DNA of 64,000 nt from an uncultured Solirubrobacterales bacterium (lineage in GTDB: Bacteria; Actinomycetota; Thermoleophilia; Solirubrobacterales; 70-9), in contig CAJAIJ010000032.1 of the NCBI GenBank assembly GCA_903939845.1, forward strand, positions 1-64,000. Reading direction: 5' to 3'. Numbering within the stretch: position 1 is the first letter of the stretch; every line of letters begins with the position of its first letter. The position numbers and the translations under genes are program-made. The notes under the pieces are model-generated. The model was given only the letters and a program-made list of their open reading frames with translations, was not told where the DNA came from and did no database searches. Below, in pieces: positions 25,855-33,804 of the stretch.

Positions 25855-27117
25855 TCAGCCCTCCAGACCGAAGATCCGACGGCAGTCGAGGAGGCCCTCC
25901 ACCAGACGGTCGACCTCTTCCTCGGTGTTGTAGACGGCGAAGCTCGCGCGGGTCAGCGCCGGGACGCCCAACCTCTCCATCAGGACCTGGGCGCAGTGGT
26001 GGCCGGCCCGGACGGCCACTCCGTGTCGATCGAGGATCTCCGAGATGTCATGGGGGTGGATGCCCTCGACCTCGAACGAGACGATCCCTTCGCGATCCGG
26101 GCCCGGTGCCGGACCAAAGGTCGTGATCCACGGGAGTTCGTCGAGCTTCGGAAGCGCGTAGTCCAGCAAGGCCCTCTCCCGGGCGGCGATCGCGTCGAGA
26201 CCGAGTTCATTGATCCATTCGACCGCTCGCCCAAGTCCGACGGCCTCGGCAATCATCGGGGTTCCGGCTTCGAACTTCGCGGGCGGTCTGGCGAAGGTGA
26301 TCTTCTCCCGGCCTACCTTGGAAATCATCGAACCGCCACCCTCGAATGGCTCGAGGACATCGAGGACCTCTCTGCGGCCGAACAGGACGCCGATTCCGGT
26401 CGGCCCGTAGAGCTTGTGGCCAGTGAAGACGTAGAAGTCGGCTCCGACCTCCTTGACGTCGACCTTGACTCGGGGTGTTGCCTGAGCTCCGTCGACCAGC
26501 GTCATCGCCCCTGCCGACCGGGCCTCGGCGACCAGGTCCCCAACCGGGTTCAGCGTTCCGAGCACGTTCGAGACATGGGTGACCGCAACGGCCTTGGGCC
26601 CTCGTCCCAGAGCCCGGGTGAAGGCTTCCCTGTCGATCCTTCCTTCGTCGTCTACCGGGACCCAGTCGAGGGTCGCACCGGCTCGTCGGGCCGCCAGATA
26701 CCAGGGCACGATGTTCGAGTGGTGCTCCATCTCAGTCAGGACGATCCGGTCACCGGGGCCGAGATGTGACTCGCACCAGGCCTGGGCGGCCACGTTGACG
26801 GCCTCTGTTGCGTTCCTCGTGAAGATCACCTCGCGGCGGTCGGCACCGATGAACTCGGCGACGATGTCGCGAGCGCCCTCATAGAGGCCGGTCGCCTCCT
26901 CGGAGAGCGTGTGGACCCCTCGATGAACGTTGGCGTTGGACGTCCGGTAGTAGTCCGACATTGCGTCGACTACGCAGTTCGGAGTCTGGGCCGTGGCGCT
27001 GTTGTCGAGGTAGGAGAGGGGTCGGTCGCCGATCTGTCGACCAAGGATCGGGAACTCGGACCTGATCAGGTCTATCGACCTGGGGAGGGCCGGGGGAGAG
27101 GAGGGGACGGCCGTCAT
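25855..27117 (-). CDS. sufS: Cysteine desulfurase SufS
   Basis: This 420-aa class V aminotransferase-fold enzyme converts cysteine to alanine and leaves persulfide for Fe-S assembly. Visible residues are the PLP lysine in FTGHKLYGPTGIGVLFGR and the group II catalytic Cys in VRAGHHCAQ. The substrate-binding STTSHRTV-like region near the N-terminus is DNSATAQTPN. The ATG overlaps the sufC stop as ATGA, so translation is coupled. Confidence 0.96.
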   Translation of the reverse strand: MTAVPSSPPALPRSIDLIRSEFPILGRQIGDRPLSYLDNSATAQTPNCVVDAMSDYYRTSNANVHRGVHTLSEEATGLYEGARDIVAEFIGADRREVIFTRNATEAVNVAAQAWCESHLGPGDRIVLTEMEHHSNIVPWYLAARRAGATLDWVPVDDEGRIDREAFTRALGRGPKAVAVTHVSNVLGTLNPVGDLVAEARSAGAMTLVDGAQATPRVKVDVKEVGADFYVFTGHKLYGPTGIGVLFGRREVLDVLEPFEGGGSMISKVGREKITFARPPAKFEAGTPMIAEAVGLGRAVEWINELGLDAIAARERALLDYALPKLDELPWITTFGPAPGPDREGIVSFEVEGIHPHDISEILDRHGVAVRAGHHCAQVLMERLGVPALTRASFAVYNTEEEVDRLVEGLLDCRRIFGLEG

Positions 27118-27881
27118 GCTGCTCCTGCCTCGACCTCCTCCTTGATCCAGCCGTAGCCCTCGGCTTCGAGCTGATCGACGAGCTCGGGTCCGCCTTCCTT
27201 GACGATGCGGCCCTCGAACATGACGTGGACCACGTCCGGCTTGACCATGTGCAGGAGTCGCTGGTAATGGGTGATCACGAGGGCTCCCATGTCGGGACCG
27301 GCGAACCGGTTGATGCCGTCGGCGACCGTCTTGAGGGCATCGATGTCGAGGCCGGAATCGGTCTCGTCGAGAATCGCCATCTGGGGCTTCAGAAGGGCGA
27401 GCTGGAGGATCTCCATTCGCTTCTTCTCTCCGCCGGAGAATCCGTCGTTGAGGTAGCGGCTCGAGAAATCCTGCGGAATGTTCGCGATCTCCATGGCCTC
27501 TCTGGCCTGCTCGGCGAACTCCTTGATCTTGAGCGGGGGCTCGCCGGCTGCCTCGCGATGGGCGTTGAGGATCATCCGGAGGTACTTGGTGACGGCGACG
27601 CCCGGAATCGCGACGGGGTACTGGAAGGCCATGAAGATCCCGGCCAGTGAACGCTCGTCGGGGTCGGCTTCGGTCACGTCCTCTCCGTTGAAGGTGATCG
27701 AGCCCTCGGTCACTTCGAGTGCGGGGTGTCCCATGATCGCGTTGGCGAGGGTGGATTTGCCGGAACCGTTCGGACCCATCAGGGCATGGACCTTGCCCTT
27801 CTCGACCGAGAGGTCGAGACCTTTGAGGATCTGCTTGCCGTCGGCGCTTACGTGGAGGTTCTTTATTTCGAGCTCTGACAT
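27114..27881 (-). CDS. sufC: SUF ATPase SufC
   Basis: This 255-aa ABC-type ATPase has Walker A GPNGSGKST, the signature FSGGEKKRMEILQ and Walker B MAILDETDSGLDIDALK, all diagnostic for SufC and not for a transporter. It powers conformational change in the SufBC2D complex. The frame extends upstream, but ATG 27881 has a GGAG site upstream and starts the SufC fold (MSELEIKNLHVS). It lies 80 nt downstream of the Rrf2 regulator gene. Confidence 0.96.
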   Translation of the reverse strand: MSELEIKNLHVSADGKQILKGLDLSVEKGKVHALMGPNGSGKSTLANAIMGHPALEVTEGSITFNGEDVTEADPDERSLAGIFMAFQYPVAIPGVAVTKYLRMILNAHREAAGEPPLKIKEFAEQAREAMEIANIPQDFSSRYLNDGFSGGEKKRMEILQLALLKPQMAILDETDSGLDIDALKTVADGINRFAGPDMGALVITHYQRLLHMVKPDVVHVMFEGRIVKEGGPELVDQLEAEGYGWIKEEVEAGAA

Positions 27882-27961
27882 TTCGAGATCTGCTCCGTTT
27901 CGTGGTTTCCCGGTTGGATCCGGTTCAGTTTGTCTTGAGGGGGTGGCTGATGTTGCCGGTC

Positions 27962-28438
27962 TCAGGCCGGACTTGCGGTCCGGCTTCCGTCTTCCCGCAG
28001 GGCTCCCGACCTGGAGAACTCGACCAGCTCCTCCAGCGTGGTGCCACGCAGGGCCGAGGTGACGCCCGAGTGGACTCTCATCCAGAGGAACTTCGTGGCA
28101 CAGGTTCCGTCGGTATCGCCGAGATGAGAACACTGGACCCGCCCCTCGGGCTCCTCGTGGAAGCACTCCATCGGGACGACCGGACCTTCCAGGGCCTCGA
28201 CCACCTCGAGCATCTCTATCTCTCCCGCGGGCCGGGCCAGCCTGTAGCCGCCCTGGGCACCTCTCGTCGAGGTGACCAGATCGGCCCTGCGAAGCTTTGC
28301 CACAAGGTGTTCCAGATAGGAGAGTGGGAGGTTCTCGGTCTCTGCGATCGACGTCAGCGATACCGGCCCCCGGTCCGACTGGCGGCCCAGTTCGACCATC
28401 AGGCGGACCCCGTATTCGGCTTTCGTCGAGAACAGCAT
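27962..28438 (-). CDS. Rrf2-family (IscR/SufR-like) regulator with Cys triad
   Basis: This 158-aa winged-helix regulator heads the SUF operon. The N-terminal HTH (STKAEYGVRLMVELG, LPLSYLEHLVAKLRRADLV, RGAQGGYRL) is typical Rrf2. Cys92, Cys103 and Cys113 match the three-Cys cluster site of IscR-type proteins (92, 98 and 104 in E. coli), so it probably senses cluster status by binding Fe-S. A TAGGAT hexamer ends 7 nt before the ATG, so the mRNA is probably leaderless. The bases between hexamer and ATG recur upstream of the moeZ-like gene and are a candidate operator, which would mean autoregulation. Confidence 0.92.
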   Translation of the reverse strand: MLFSTKAEYGVRLMVELGRQSDRGPVSLTSIAETENLPLSYLEHLVAKLRRADLVTSTRGAQGGYRLARPAGEIEMLEVVEALEGPVVPMECFHEEPEGRVQCSHLGDTDGTCATKFLWMRVHSGVTSALRGTTLEELVEFSRSGALREDGSRTASPA

Positions 28439-28451
28439 TACCTAAATCCTA
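28436..28451 (-). promoter_or_regulatory. Promoter and candidate Rrf2 operator before the SUF operon
   Basis: Minus-strand TAGGATTTAGGTAATG spans a -10 hexamer (TAGGAT, 28451-28446) and the Rrf2 start codon. TTAGGTAAT recurs at the same place relative to the -10-like hexamer of the moeZ-like gene. Confidence 0.4.
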
Positions 28452-28567
28452 GAGCAACGGTCGGGAAAGGATCCGGGCCTTCCGCCGTATGTCAGAATCT
28501 CTGGCAGACCGCCGACGGATAAGTTCGGCGAGCCCTCTCGAAAGCGGAAGACCTCCAAGGAGCAAAG

Positions 28568-29431
28568 GTGAAGACCACCAGAGAATCGACATTCGCAGCG
28601 ACCCTCAGGACCACCGTTCTGTTGGCCACGCTCTCAGGCCTCCTGGTAGTGATCGGGTTCCTGATCGGCGGTCCCGACACGGCCCTGCTCTTCCTGTTCA
28701 TGGCTGCGGCGATGAACTTCTTCTCCTACTTCTTCAGCGACAAGCTCGCCCTGAAGATGAGCCGGGCCCAGCCGATGGATGAGGCCGAGAACCCCGAGTA
28801 TTTCGAGATGGTCCGCGAGCTCTGCCAGCGTGCCGACATCCCGATGCCGAGGCTCTACCTGATCCCCCAGGCCCAGCCGAACGCTTTCGCCACCGGCCGC
28901 AACTACAAGAACTCGGCCGTGGCCGTGACCCAGGGCATCACCCAGCTTCTGTCGAAAGACGAACTCCGCGGCGTCGTCGCCCACGAGCTCGCCCACATCA
29001 AACACCGGGACATCCTTATCCAGTCTGTCGCCGCCACGATCGGGGCCGCCATTACCTATCTCGGTTACATGCTGATGTGGTTCGGCAGCGACAACAACTC
29101 GCCGTTGGGCCTGATCGGCTCGCTGGCGATGATCCTGCTCGCTCCGCTCGCCGCTTCGATCATCCAGCTGGCCGTTTCTCGCCAGCGTGAGTTCGCGGCG
29201 GACGCTGGAGGAGCCCAGATCTGTGGCAACCCGGAGTCCCTGGCCAGCGCATTGCTCAGGCTCGAACAGGGCGCCGAGCAGATACCGATGGATGGCCACG
29301 TCAACGACGCGACCGAGCCCCTCTACATCGTCAAGCCCTTCAAGGCCCGCGGACTTGCCGGCCTCTTCTCGACCCATCCCCCGATCGAGGAACGGGTCGA
29401 GCGTCTGCGCCAGATGCGGCCCTCGCTCTGA
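28568..29431 (+). CDS. htpX: HtpX-type membrane zinc metalloprotease
   Basis: This 287-aa M48 protease degrades misfolded membrane proteins. It has two N-terminal membrane helices and two more after the catalytic helix. The zinc motif HELAH lies near residue 139 and the third ligand Glu near 208 (REFAADAGGA). The cytoplasmic active site is inferred from the family topology. GTG 28568 follows a good AAGGAG. A GGGCCGGT/ACCGGCTC hairpin lies 25 nt after the stop. Confidence 0.94.
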   Translation: MKTTRESTFAATLRTTVLLATLSGLLVVIGFLIGGPDTALLFLFMAAAMNFFSYFFSDKLALKMSRAQPMDEAENPEYFEMVRELCQRADIPMPRLYLIPQAQPNAFATGRNYKNSAVAVTQGITQLLSKDELRGVVAHELAHIKHRDILIQSVAATIGAAITYLGYMLMWFGSDNNSPLGLIGSLAMILLAPLAASIIQLAVSRQREFAADAGGAQICGNPESLASALLRLEQGAEQIPMDGHVNDATEPLYIVKPFKARGLAGLFSTHPPIEERVERLRQMRPSL

Positions 29432-29455
29432 GGCCGACCAACGGGGTCCGGGGAA

Positions 29456-29475
29456 GGGCCGGTCTCGACCGGCTC
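29456..29475 (+). terminator. Possible terminator after htpX
   Basis: GGGCCGGT and ACCGGCTC form an 8-bp stem (one G-U pair) with loop CTCG, followed by no clear U-run. Confidence 0.35.
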
Positions 29476-29541
29476 CCGGTTCATGGCATTGGAAGAGGGA
29501 CGGCGAGTCCGTCCTGTATCATGACCGTTTCCAAGCGCAGT

Positions 29542-29565
29542 AAACCCGATAGGGTTTTAGGTAAT
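29542..29565 (+). promoter_or_regulatory. Promoter and candidate Rrf2 operator of the moeZ-like gene
   Basis: TAGGGTTTTAGGTAAT (29550-29565) matches the Rrf2 promoter segment at 28436-28451 except for one inserted T and A/G at one base. It overlaps a perfect palindrome AAACCC-GATA-GGGTTT (29542-29557). TAGGGT may be the -10. The gene starts 16 nt further on. Confidence 0.4.
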
Positions 29566-29581
29566 TAAGGGTTCCAGGGAA

Positions 29582-30748
29582 ATGCCTTCTGAAATCAAGA
29601 CCAGCATCGATCAGATAACCGTCGAGCAGGCCCGTGATGAGATAGAGCGGGGCGACATCGTCCTGATCGACACCAGGGAACCGATCGAGTTCTCGGAGGC
29701 CAGGATCGAAGGCGCGACGCTGGTCCCGGTCGGGATGGTTCCGTCCGAGATCGAGAAGGCCGCCCCCGACAAGTCGGCCAGGATCGTCCTCCACTGCGCC
29801 GCCGGGATGCGCTCCCAGACGGCGGCCGAGCAGATGGCCGAGATGGGCTACACGAACCTCGCCAATGTCACCGGCGGGATCATGGAGTGGCAGGAGAAGG
29901 GCTTCCCGGTTCTTTCGGATTCCTCCCTGACCGCCGAGCAGCGCAACCGTTACTCGCGCCACACCCTTCTCCCCGAGGTCGGAGTCGACGGCCAGGTCAA
30001 GTTGCTCGAAGCCAGGGTCCTCCTGCTCGGAGCCGGCGGCCTCGGCGCTCCTACCGCCCTTTACCTCGCGGCGGCAGGGGTGGGGACGATCGGTCTCGTC
30101 GACGACGATGTCGTCGACGCTTCCAACCTTCAGCGTCAGGTGATCCACAACACCGAGCGGATCGGAGAGCCCAAGACTGCGTCGGCCCGACAGACGATCG
30201 AGGCGCTCAACCCGGATGTCGAGGTGGTCGAGCACAACATCAGACTGACCGCAGAGAACATCATCGAAACCATCTCCGACTACGACATCATCGTCGACGG
30301 AGCCGACAACTTCCCTACCCGTTATCTCCTCAACGACGCTTCGGTCCGACTCGGCAAGCCGGTCGTCTCGGCCTCGATCCTCTCTTTCGATGGCCAGATC
30401 TCGACCTTCGTGCCCGGTGAGGGTCCCTGCTACCGGTGCCTCTACCCGACCCCGCCGCCGCCCGAGCTGGCCCCGAGCTGCTCCGCGAACGGGGTGCTCG
30501 GAGTCATGGCCGGTCTGATGGGGATGCTCCAGGCCAACGAGGTGATCAAGTTGATCCTCGGGATCGGCGAACCGCTGATCGGGCGCCTGCTGCTCTACGA
30601 GGCATTGACGACCCGCTTCACCGAGCTCAAGGTCAGGCGCGATCCGGAATGCCCGATTTGCGGACCCGATGCACCGGAGCTCGATCCGTCCGAGATAGGC
30701 AAGTTCCCCGATTACGCAGCCTTCTGCGGCGGCCACACGGGTTCCTGA
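29582..30748 (+). CDS. MoeZ-like adenylyl/sulfurtransferase, rhodanese domain first
   Basis: This 388-aa two-domain protein should activate CysO. Residues 1 to about 105 are a rhodanese domain with the persulfide Cys in LHCAAGMRS. Residues about 115-388 are a ThiF/MoeB E1-like adenylyltransferase with the nucleotide loop GAGGLGAP, the arginine finger region NLQRQVIHN, DGADNFPTRYLLND, and two zinc CxxC pairs (CYRCLYP and CPICGP). The reaction would adenylate the C-terminal Gly of a ubiquitin-like protein and then transfer sulfur. In mycobacterial MoeZ the rhodanese domain is at the C-terminus, so the order is reversed here. cysO starts 30 nt downstream. Confidence 0.92.
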   Translation: MPSEIKTSIDQITVEQARDEIERGDIVLIDTREPIEFSEARIEGATLVPVGMVPSEIEKAAPDKSARIVLHCAAGMRSQTAAEQMAEMGYTNLANVTGGIMEWQEKGFPVLSDSSLTAEQRNRYSRHTLLPEVGVDGQVKLLEARVLLLGAGGLGAPTALYLAAAGVGTIGLVDDDVVDASNLQRQVIHNTERIGEPKTASARQTIEALNPDVEVVEHNIRLTAENIIETISDYDIIVDGADNFPTRYLLNDASVRLGKPVVSASILSFDGQISTFVPGEGPCYRCLYPTPPPPELAPSCSANGVLGVMAGLMGMLQANEVIKLILGIGEPLIGRLLLYEALTTRFTELKVRRDPECPICGPDAPELDPSEIGKFPDYAAFCGGHTGS

Positions 30749-30764
30749 GTTCACTCTCTATCGC

Positions 30765-30770
30765 TAGGAT
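30765..30770 (+). promoter_or_regulatory. Probable -10 element of cysO
   Basis: TAGGAT lies 7 nt before ATG 30778, so cysO may have its own leaderless transcript in addition to read-through. Confidence 0.4.
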
Positions 30771-30777
30771 TCCGGTC

Positions 30778-31050
30778 ATGCCCTCGGTGAAGATACCCCC
30801 GGTCCTCAGGCAGCACACGGACGGCCAGACCGAGGTCGAGCTGGACGGCTCGACCATCGGTGAGGTCCTCCAGTCACTGACCACCGCTCACCCCGAGACC
30901 AGGCCGCAGCTATTCGGGGAGGACGGCGAGCTGAACAGGTTCGTCAACGTCTACCTGAACGACGAAGACGTGAGGGTCCTGGGCGGGCTGGGCACTGCGG
31001 TAGGTGAGACCGACACGGTCATGATCCTGCCGGCCATGGCCGGCGGCTGA
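30778..31050 (+). CDS. cysO: Sulfur-carrier protein CysO
   Basis: This 90-aa ubiquitin-like protein ends in AGG, as required for C-terminal thiocarboxylation. From memory of the Mycobacterium tuberculosis protein, the segments VSIPTILRPHT, RFVNIYVNDEDVR and VTILPAVAGG correspond to VKIPPVLRQHT, RFVNVYLNDEDVR and VMILPAMAGG here, which separates CysO from MoaD and ThiS. It carries the sulfur that CysM adds to O-phosphoserine. The frame is open upstream into the moeZ-like gene, but ATG 30778 gives the family length. Confidence 0.93.
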   Translation: MPSVKIPPVLRQHTDGQTEVELDGSTIGEVLQSLTTAHPETRPQLFGEDGELNRFVNVYLNDEDVRVLGGLGTAVGETDTVMILPAMAGG

Positions 31051-31078
31051 GCAGCCGGCGACCCGCCGACGAGGACGG

Positions 31079-31342
31079 TCAATCCTCCGGGAGGTGGTCG
31101 GCCTTCAACTGGTCGAGGAGTTCGCGCGCCTTGGTTTCGGCCGAGGCCGGTACGAGGATCTGCCTGCGCCCGGCCGCGAGGAAGTCCGGCACGTCGGCCG
31201 ATCCGGTCCGCTGGATCAGACAGGGGATGCCCTCGGACGCGAGGATCCCTTCGATCATCTCGGCTTCGGCCTGATTGGCGGCGAAGAAGACCGGGACCGG
31301 CCGCGGCTTCTTCTCCTTCCTATTTGACCTGAATATCGACAA
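31079..31342 (-). CDS. DUF2007 small protein
   Basis: This 87-aa protein matches DUF2007 (putative signal-transducing protein): VPVFFAANQAEAEMIEGILASEGIPCLIQ followed by RRQILVPASAETKARELLDQL. The fold is a small ferredoxin-like alpha/beta domain. The N-terminus is basic. Its ATG overlaps the 3' end of the Mec gene by 23 nt, so it is part of the cysM-mec operon, but its role there is unknown. Confidence 0.8.
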   Translation of the reverse strand: MSIFRSNRKEKKPRPVPVFFAANQAEAEMIEGILASEGIPCLIQRTGSADVPDFLAAGRRQILVPASAETKARELLDQLKADHLPED

Positions 31343-31718
31343 CGCCCACTTCGCTTCCTGCGATGGTGAAGGCCTTAACGTCCGGTGACTCCGGATCCTC
31401 GAGGGAGACGATGAACCAGACCGTGTCCGGCCAGCCGCCAGCGAGGTTGATGTCCGTCTGTGATGGCCAGGCGCCGGACCTGGTGTGGGAGTGGTAGATC
31501 CCCACCAGCTCTTCGCCGGCTTCGTCGATCCGGTTCATCAGATCCAGCTGCTCGGCCGGGGCGAGGCTGTAACGAAACGGGCTCGCCTCGGCGTTGGTAG
31601 CGCGGTACAGGGTCAGGGCTTCGCCCGGCGAGCCTCCGATCAGACCGCAGCACTCGTTCGGATCATCTTCTCTGGCGTGTGTGACCATGCCGTCGAAGAG
31701 TTCTCGTGGAACCGACAT
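31320..31718 (-). CDS. mec: JAMM-motif peptidase Mec (CysO-cysteine hydrolase)
   Basis: This 132-aa Mov34/MPN metalloprotease has the complete JAMM motif: Glu in ECCGLIGG, then HSHTRSGAWPSQTD with the two zinc His and Asp near residues 76-89. In M. tuberculosis Mec+ releases cysteine from the CysO-cysteine adduct. Its location 16 nt after cysM and opposite cysO supports the same role. The frame is open further upstream, but ATG 31718 has an AGGGGTG site and starts the domain (MSVPRELFDGMVTHA). Confidence 0.92.
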   Translation of the reverse strand: MSVPRELFDGMVTHAREDDPNECCGLIGGSPGEALTLYRATNAEASPFRYSLAPAEQLDLMNRIDEAGEELVGIYHSHTRSGAWPSQTDINLAGGWPDTVWFIVSLEDPESPDVKAFTIAGSEVGVVDIQVK

Positions 31719-31734
31719 CACCCCTGACACGGGC

Positions 31735-32703
31735 TCACCACCAGTTGGTTGCGTCGACATCCCCGAGCTGGTCGAGCGGCTCGGTGTAGATGCCGGACGA
31801 GAGATATTTCCAGCCGCCATCGGGGATCAGGAAGACGATGTTGCCGGACTCGATCTCGCCCGCAATCCGCGAGGCGACCGCGGCCACCGCGCCGCCCGAG
31901 ACTCCGGAGAAGATCCCCTCCTGGTCGAGCAGGCGCCTGGTCCAGAGGATCGAGTCCATGTTCGAGACCATGATCTTGCGATCGAGCAGGGAGAGGTCGA
32001 TGATCGGCGGGATGAAGCCGTCATCCAGTGACCGGAGGCCCTGGACCAGCTCGCCCTGCATCGGCTCGGAGGCGACGATCAGCGTGTCGGGGTCGGCTTC
32101 CTTGAGCCGGCGGCCGTTGCCCATCAGCGTTCCACCGGTCCCCAGGCCGGCCACGAAGGCCGCGACCGAGTCGAGTTCCTCGAGGATTTCGACCGCAGTC
32201 CCGTTGTAGTGGGCGAGCGGGTTGGCTTCGTTTCCGTACTGGTAAGGCATGTAGTAGGAGGGGTCGGTCGCCAGCTCGAGGGCGAGCTCGACGGCTCCGT
32301 TGGAACCCTTCGCGCCCTCTGAATAGACGATCTCGGCTCCGTACATCTTCAGGAGTTCGGTTCGCTCTGCGGTCACGTTGTCGGGCATCACGACCTTGAG
32401 GGGGTAGCCCTTGCGACGGCAGATCATCGCCAGCGCGATCCCCGTGTTGCCGGACGTCGGCTCGAGGATCGTCATGCCGGGCTCGATCGCACCTTCGGCT
32501 TCGGCAGATTCGATCAGCGAACGGGCAACGCGGTCCTTGACCGAGCCGGTCGGGTTGGCCGACTCCAGCTTGGCGAAGATCCGGACGTCCTCAGAGGGCG
32601 AGAGGGTCGAGAGCTCGACCAATGGGGTGTGGCCGATCGACTCGACCACGTCCTTGAAAGTGCCGCCACACGGCTTGTTGAGGAGGTCGTAATAAGGGTT
32701 CAT
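31735..32703 (-). CDS. cysM: O-phosphoserine sulfhydrylase CysM (CysO-dependent)
   Basis: This 322-aa PLP enzyme of the cysteine-synthase fold has the PLP Lys in NPTGSVKDR (near 56), TSGNTG near 85, and GLGTGGTLMGNGR. The C-terminal DGGWKYLSSGIYTEPLD and the QYGNEANPLAHYNGTAVEIL segment are those of M. tuberculosis CysM and differ from CysK, pointing to O-phosphoserine and CysO thiocarboxylate as substrates. ATG 32703 is preferred over GTG 32745, with AAGGTGG about 12 nt upstream. The downstream genes are mec and DUF2007. Confidence 0.92.
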   Translation of the reverse strand: MNPYYDLLNKPCGGTFKDVVESIGHTPLVELSTLSPSEDVRIFAKLESANPTGSVKDRVARSLIESAEAEGAIEPGMTILEPTSGNTGIALAMICRRKGYPLKVVMPDNVTAERTELLKMYGAEIVYSEGAKGSNGAVELALELATDPSYYMPYQYGNEANPLAHYNGTAVEILEELDSVAAFVAGLGTGGTLMGNGRRLKEADPDTLIVASEPMQGELVQGLRSLDDGFIPPIIDLSLLDRKIMVSNMDSILWTRRLLDQEGIFSGVSGGAVAAVASRIAGEIESGNIVFLIPDGGWKYLSSGIYTEPLDQLGDVDATNWW

Positions 32704-32851
32704 ATCGGTGTCCAGGCCACCTTGAGCGGTTGGATGAGGGGACACTCAGTGTACCGCTTGAAAATCCCGGGCGTGAAAACTTCTGTGGTCGGTGCGATAC
32801 TCCCGGGGCTATCCATCGTCCGTCCAGCCTCACCCAAGGAGAGAGAACCTG

Positions 32852-33700
32852 ATGAAGTCATCCCGCATCTCGGCCCTGCTCGCATTTCTTGCGCTTGCAG
32901 TCGGTGCCGTATTCCTGACCGCATGCAGCAGTGATAGCGATTCCGGCTCCGGCTCCGGCTCCCTCGATTCCGAGCTGATCCAAGCCGGCACGCTCACGGT
33001 TGGATCGGACATCCCGTTCCCGCCGTTCGAGTTCGGCCAGGCCCCTGATTACAAGGGCTTCGACATCGATCTCGTCACGGCGATCGCCAAGGACCTCGAC
33101 CTCAAGCTGAATGTCCAGGACACGGCGTTCGACACCATCTTCACCGATACGGCCCAGGGCAAGTTCGACATGGCTGCTTCGGCCTCCACCATCACGCCGG
33201 AGCGCCAGCAGACCGTCAACTTCTCCGATCCCTACTACGAGGCCGAGCAGGCACTGCTCGTCGAGCCCGGCTCGGACATCACCTCGGTCCAGGATCTGGC
33301 AGGCAAGACGGTCGGAGCCCAGGACGGAACCACCGGAGAGGCCTATGTGAACGACAACGCCGATGCCGGTGAGGTCCGCGGGTTCCCGAACGGACCGGCC
33401 GCGATCGACGCTCTCAAGACGGGCCAGGTCGATGCCACGGTCATCGATCAGCCGGTCGCTCAGGATGCGCTCGACAAGGGCCAGTCCGGATTCGAGATCG
33501 CGACGTTGATCCCGACCGGTGAGCTCTACGGTCTGGCGTTCGCCAGGAAGGACACCGCTCTGCTCGATGAGGTCAATTCGATCCTCGAGAAGATGAAGGA
33601 AGACGGTCGCCTGAACGGCCTCTACCAGAAGTGGTTCAAGACCGATGCGCCGAAGGGCGTGATCGACGGAACGACCACCAATCCGGGCGAGAGCTCGTAA
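32852..33700 (+). CDS. Amino-acid ABC transporter substrate-binding lipoprotein
   Basis: This 282-aa family-3 solute-binding protein has a signal peptide ending in the lipobox LTAC (Cys25) and a Ser/Gly linker. The SBP3 signature TLTVGSDIPFPPFEFGQ is followed by YKGFDIDLVTAIAKDL and DTIFTDTAQGKFDMAASASTITPERQQTVNFSDPYYEA. It binds polar or basic amino acids outside the membrane; the exact ligand is not clear. AAGGAGAG precedes ATG 32852. A strong hairpin follows the stop before the permease gene. Confidence 0.93.
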   Translation: MKSSRISALLAFLALAVGAVFLTACSSDSDSGSGSGSLDSELIQAGTLTVGSDIPFPPFEFGQAPDYKGFDIDLVTAIAKDLDLKLNVQDTAFDTIFTDTAQGKFDMAASASTITPERQQTVNFSDPYYEAEQALLVEPGSDITSVQDLAGKTVGAQDGTTGEAYVNDNADAGEVRGFPNGPAAIDALKTGQVDATVIDQPVAQDALDKGQSGFEIATLIPTGELYGLAFARKDTALLDEVNSILEKMKEDGRLNGLYQKWFKTDAPKGVIDGTTTNPGESS

Positions 33701-33715
33701 GGAATCGGGGGATGG

Positions 33716-33740
33716 GAGAGGGCGCCGAGGGCGCCCTCTC
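33716..33740 (+). terminator. Hairpin between binding-protein and permease genes
   Basis: GAGAGGGCGCC and GGCGCCCTCTC form a perfect 11-bp stem with a GAG loop, followed by TCTTTC. It should end or attenuate the transcript so that the binding protein is made in excess over the permease. Confidence 0.75.
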
Positions 33741-33804
33741 TCTTTCACCCTGCTTCGAAGTGAGGGATCCATCTCCCTCGACCTGAGTTGAACGGCGGGA
33801 AGCC

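Noticed and set aside
29519-30754. 411-codon minus-strand ORF
   Set aside because: Antisense to the moeZ-like gene; it would also cover its promoter.
32745-32851. Promoter of the amino-acid importer (TGAAAA, 16 nt, GATACT at 32796-32801)
   Set aside because: Plausible, but the -35 match is weak and no regulator links to it, so I do not list it as a feature.
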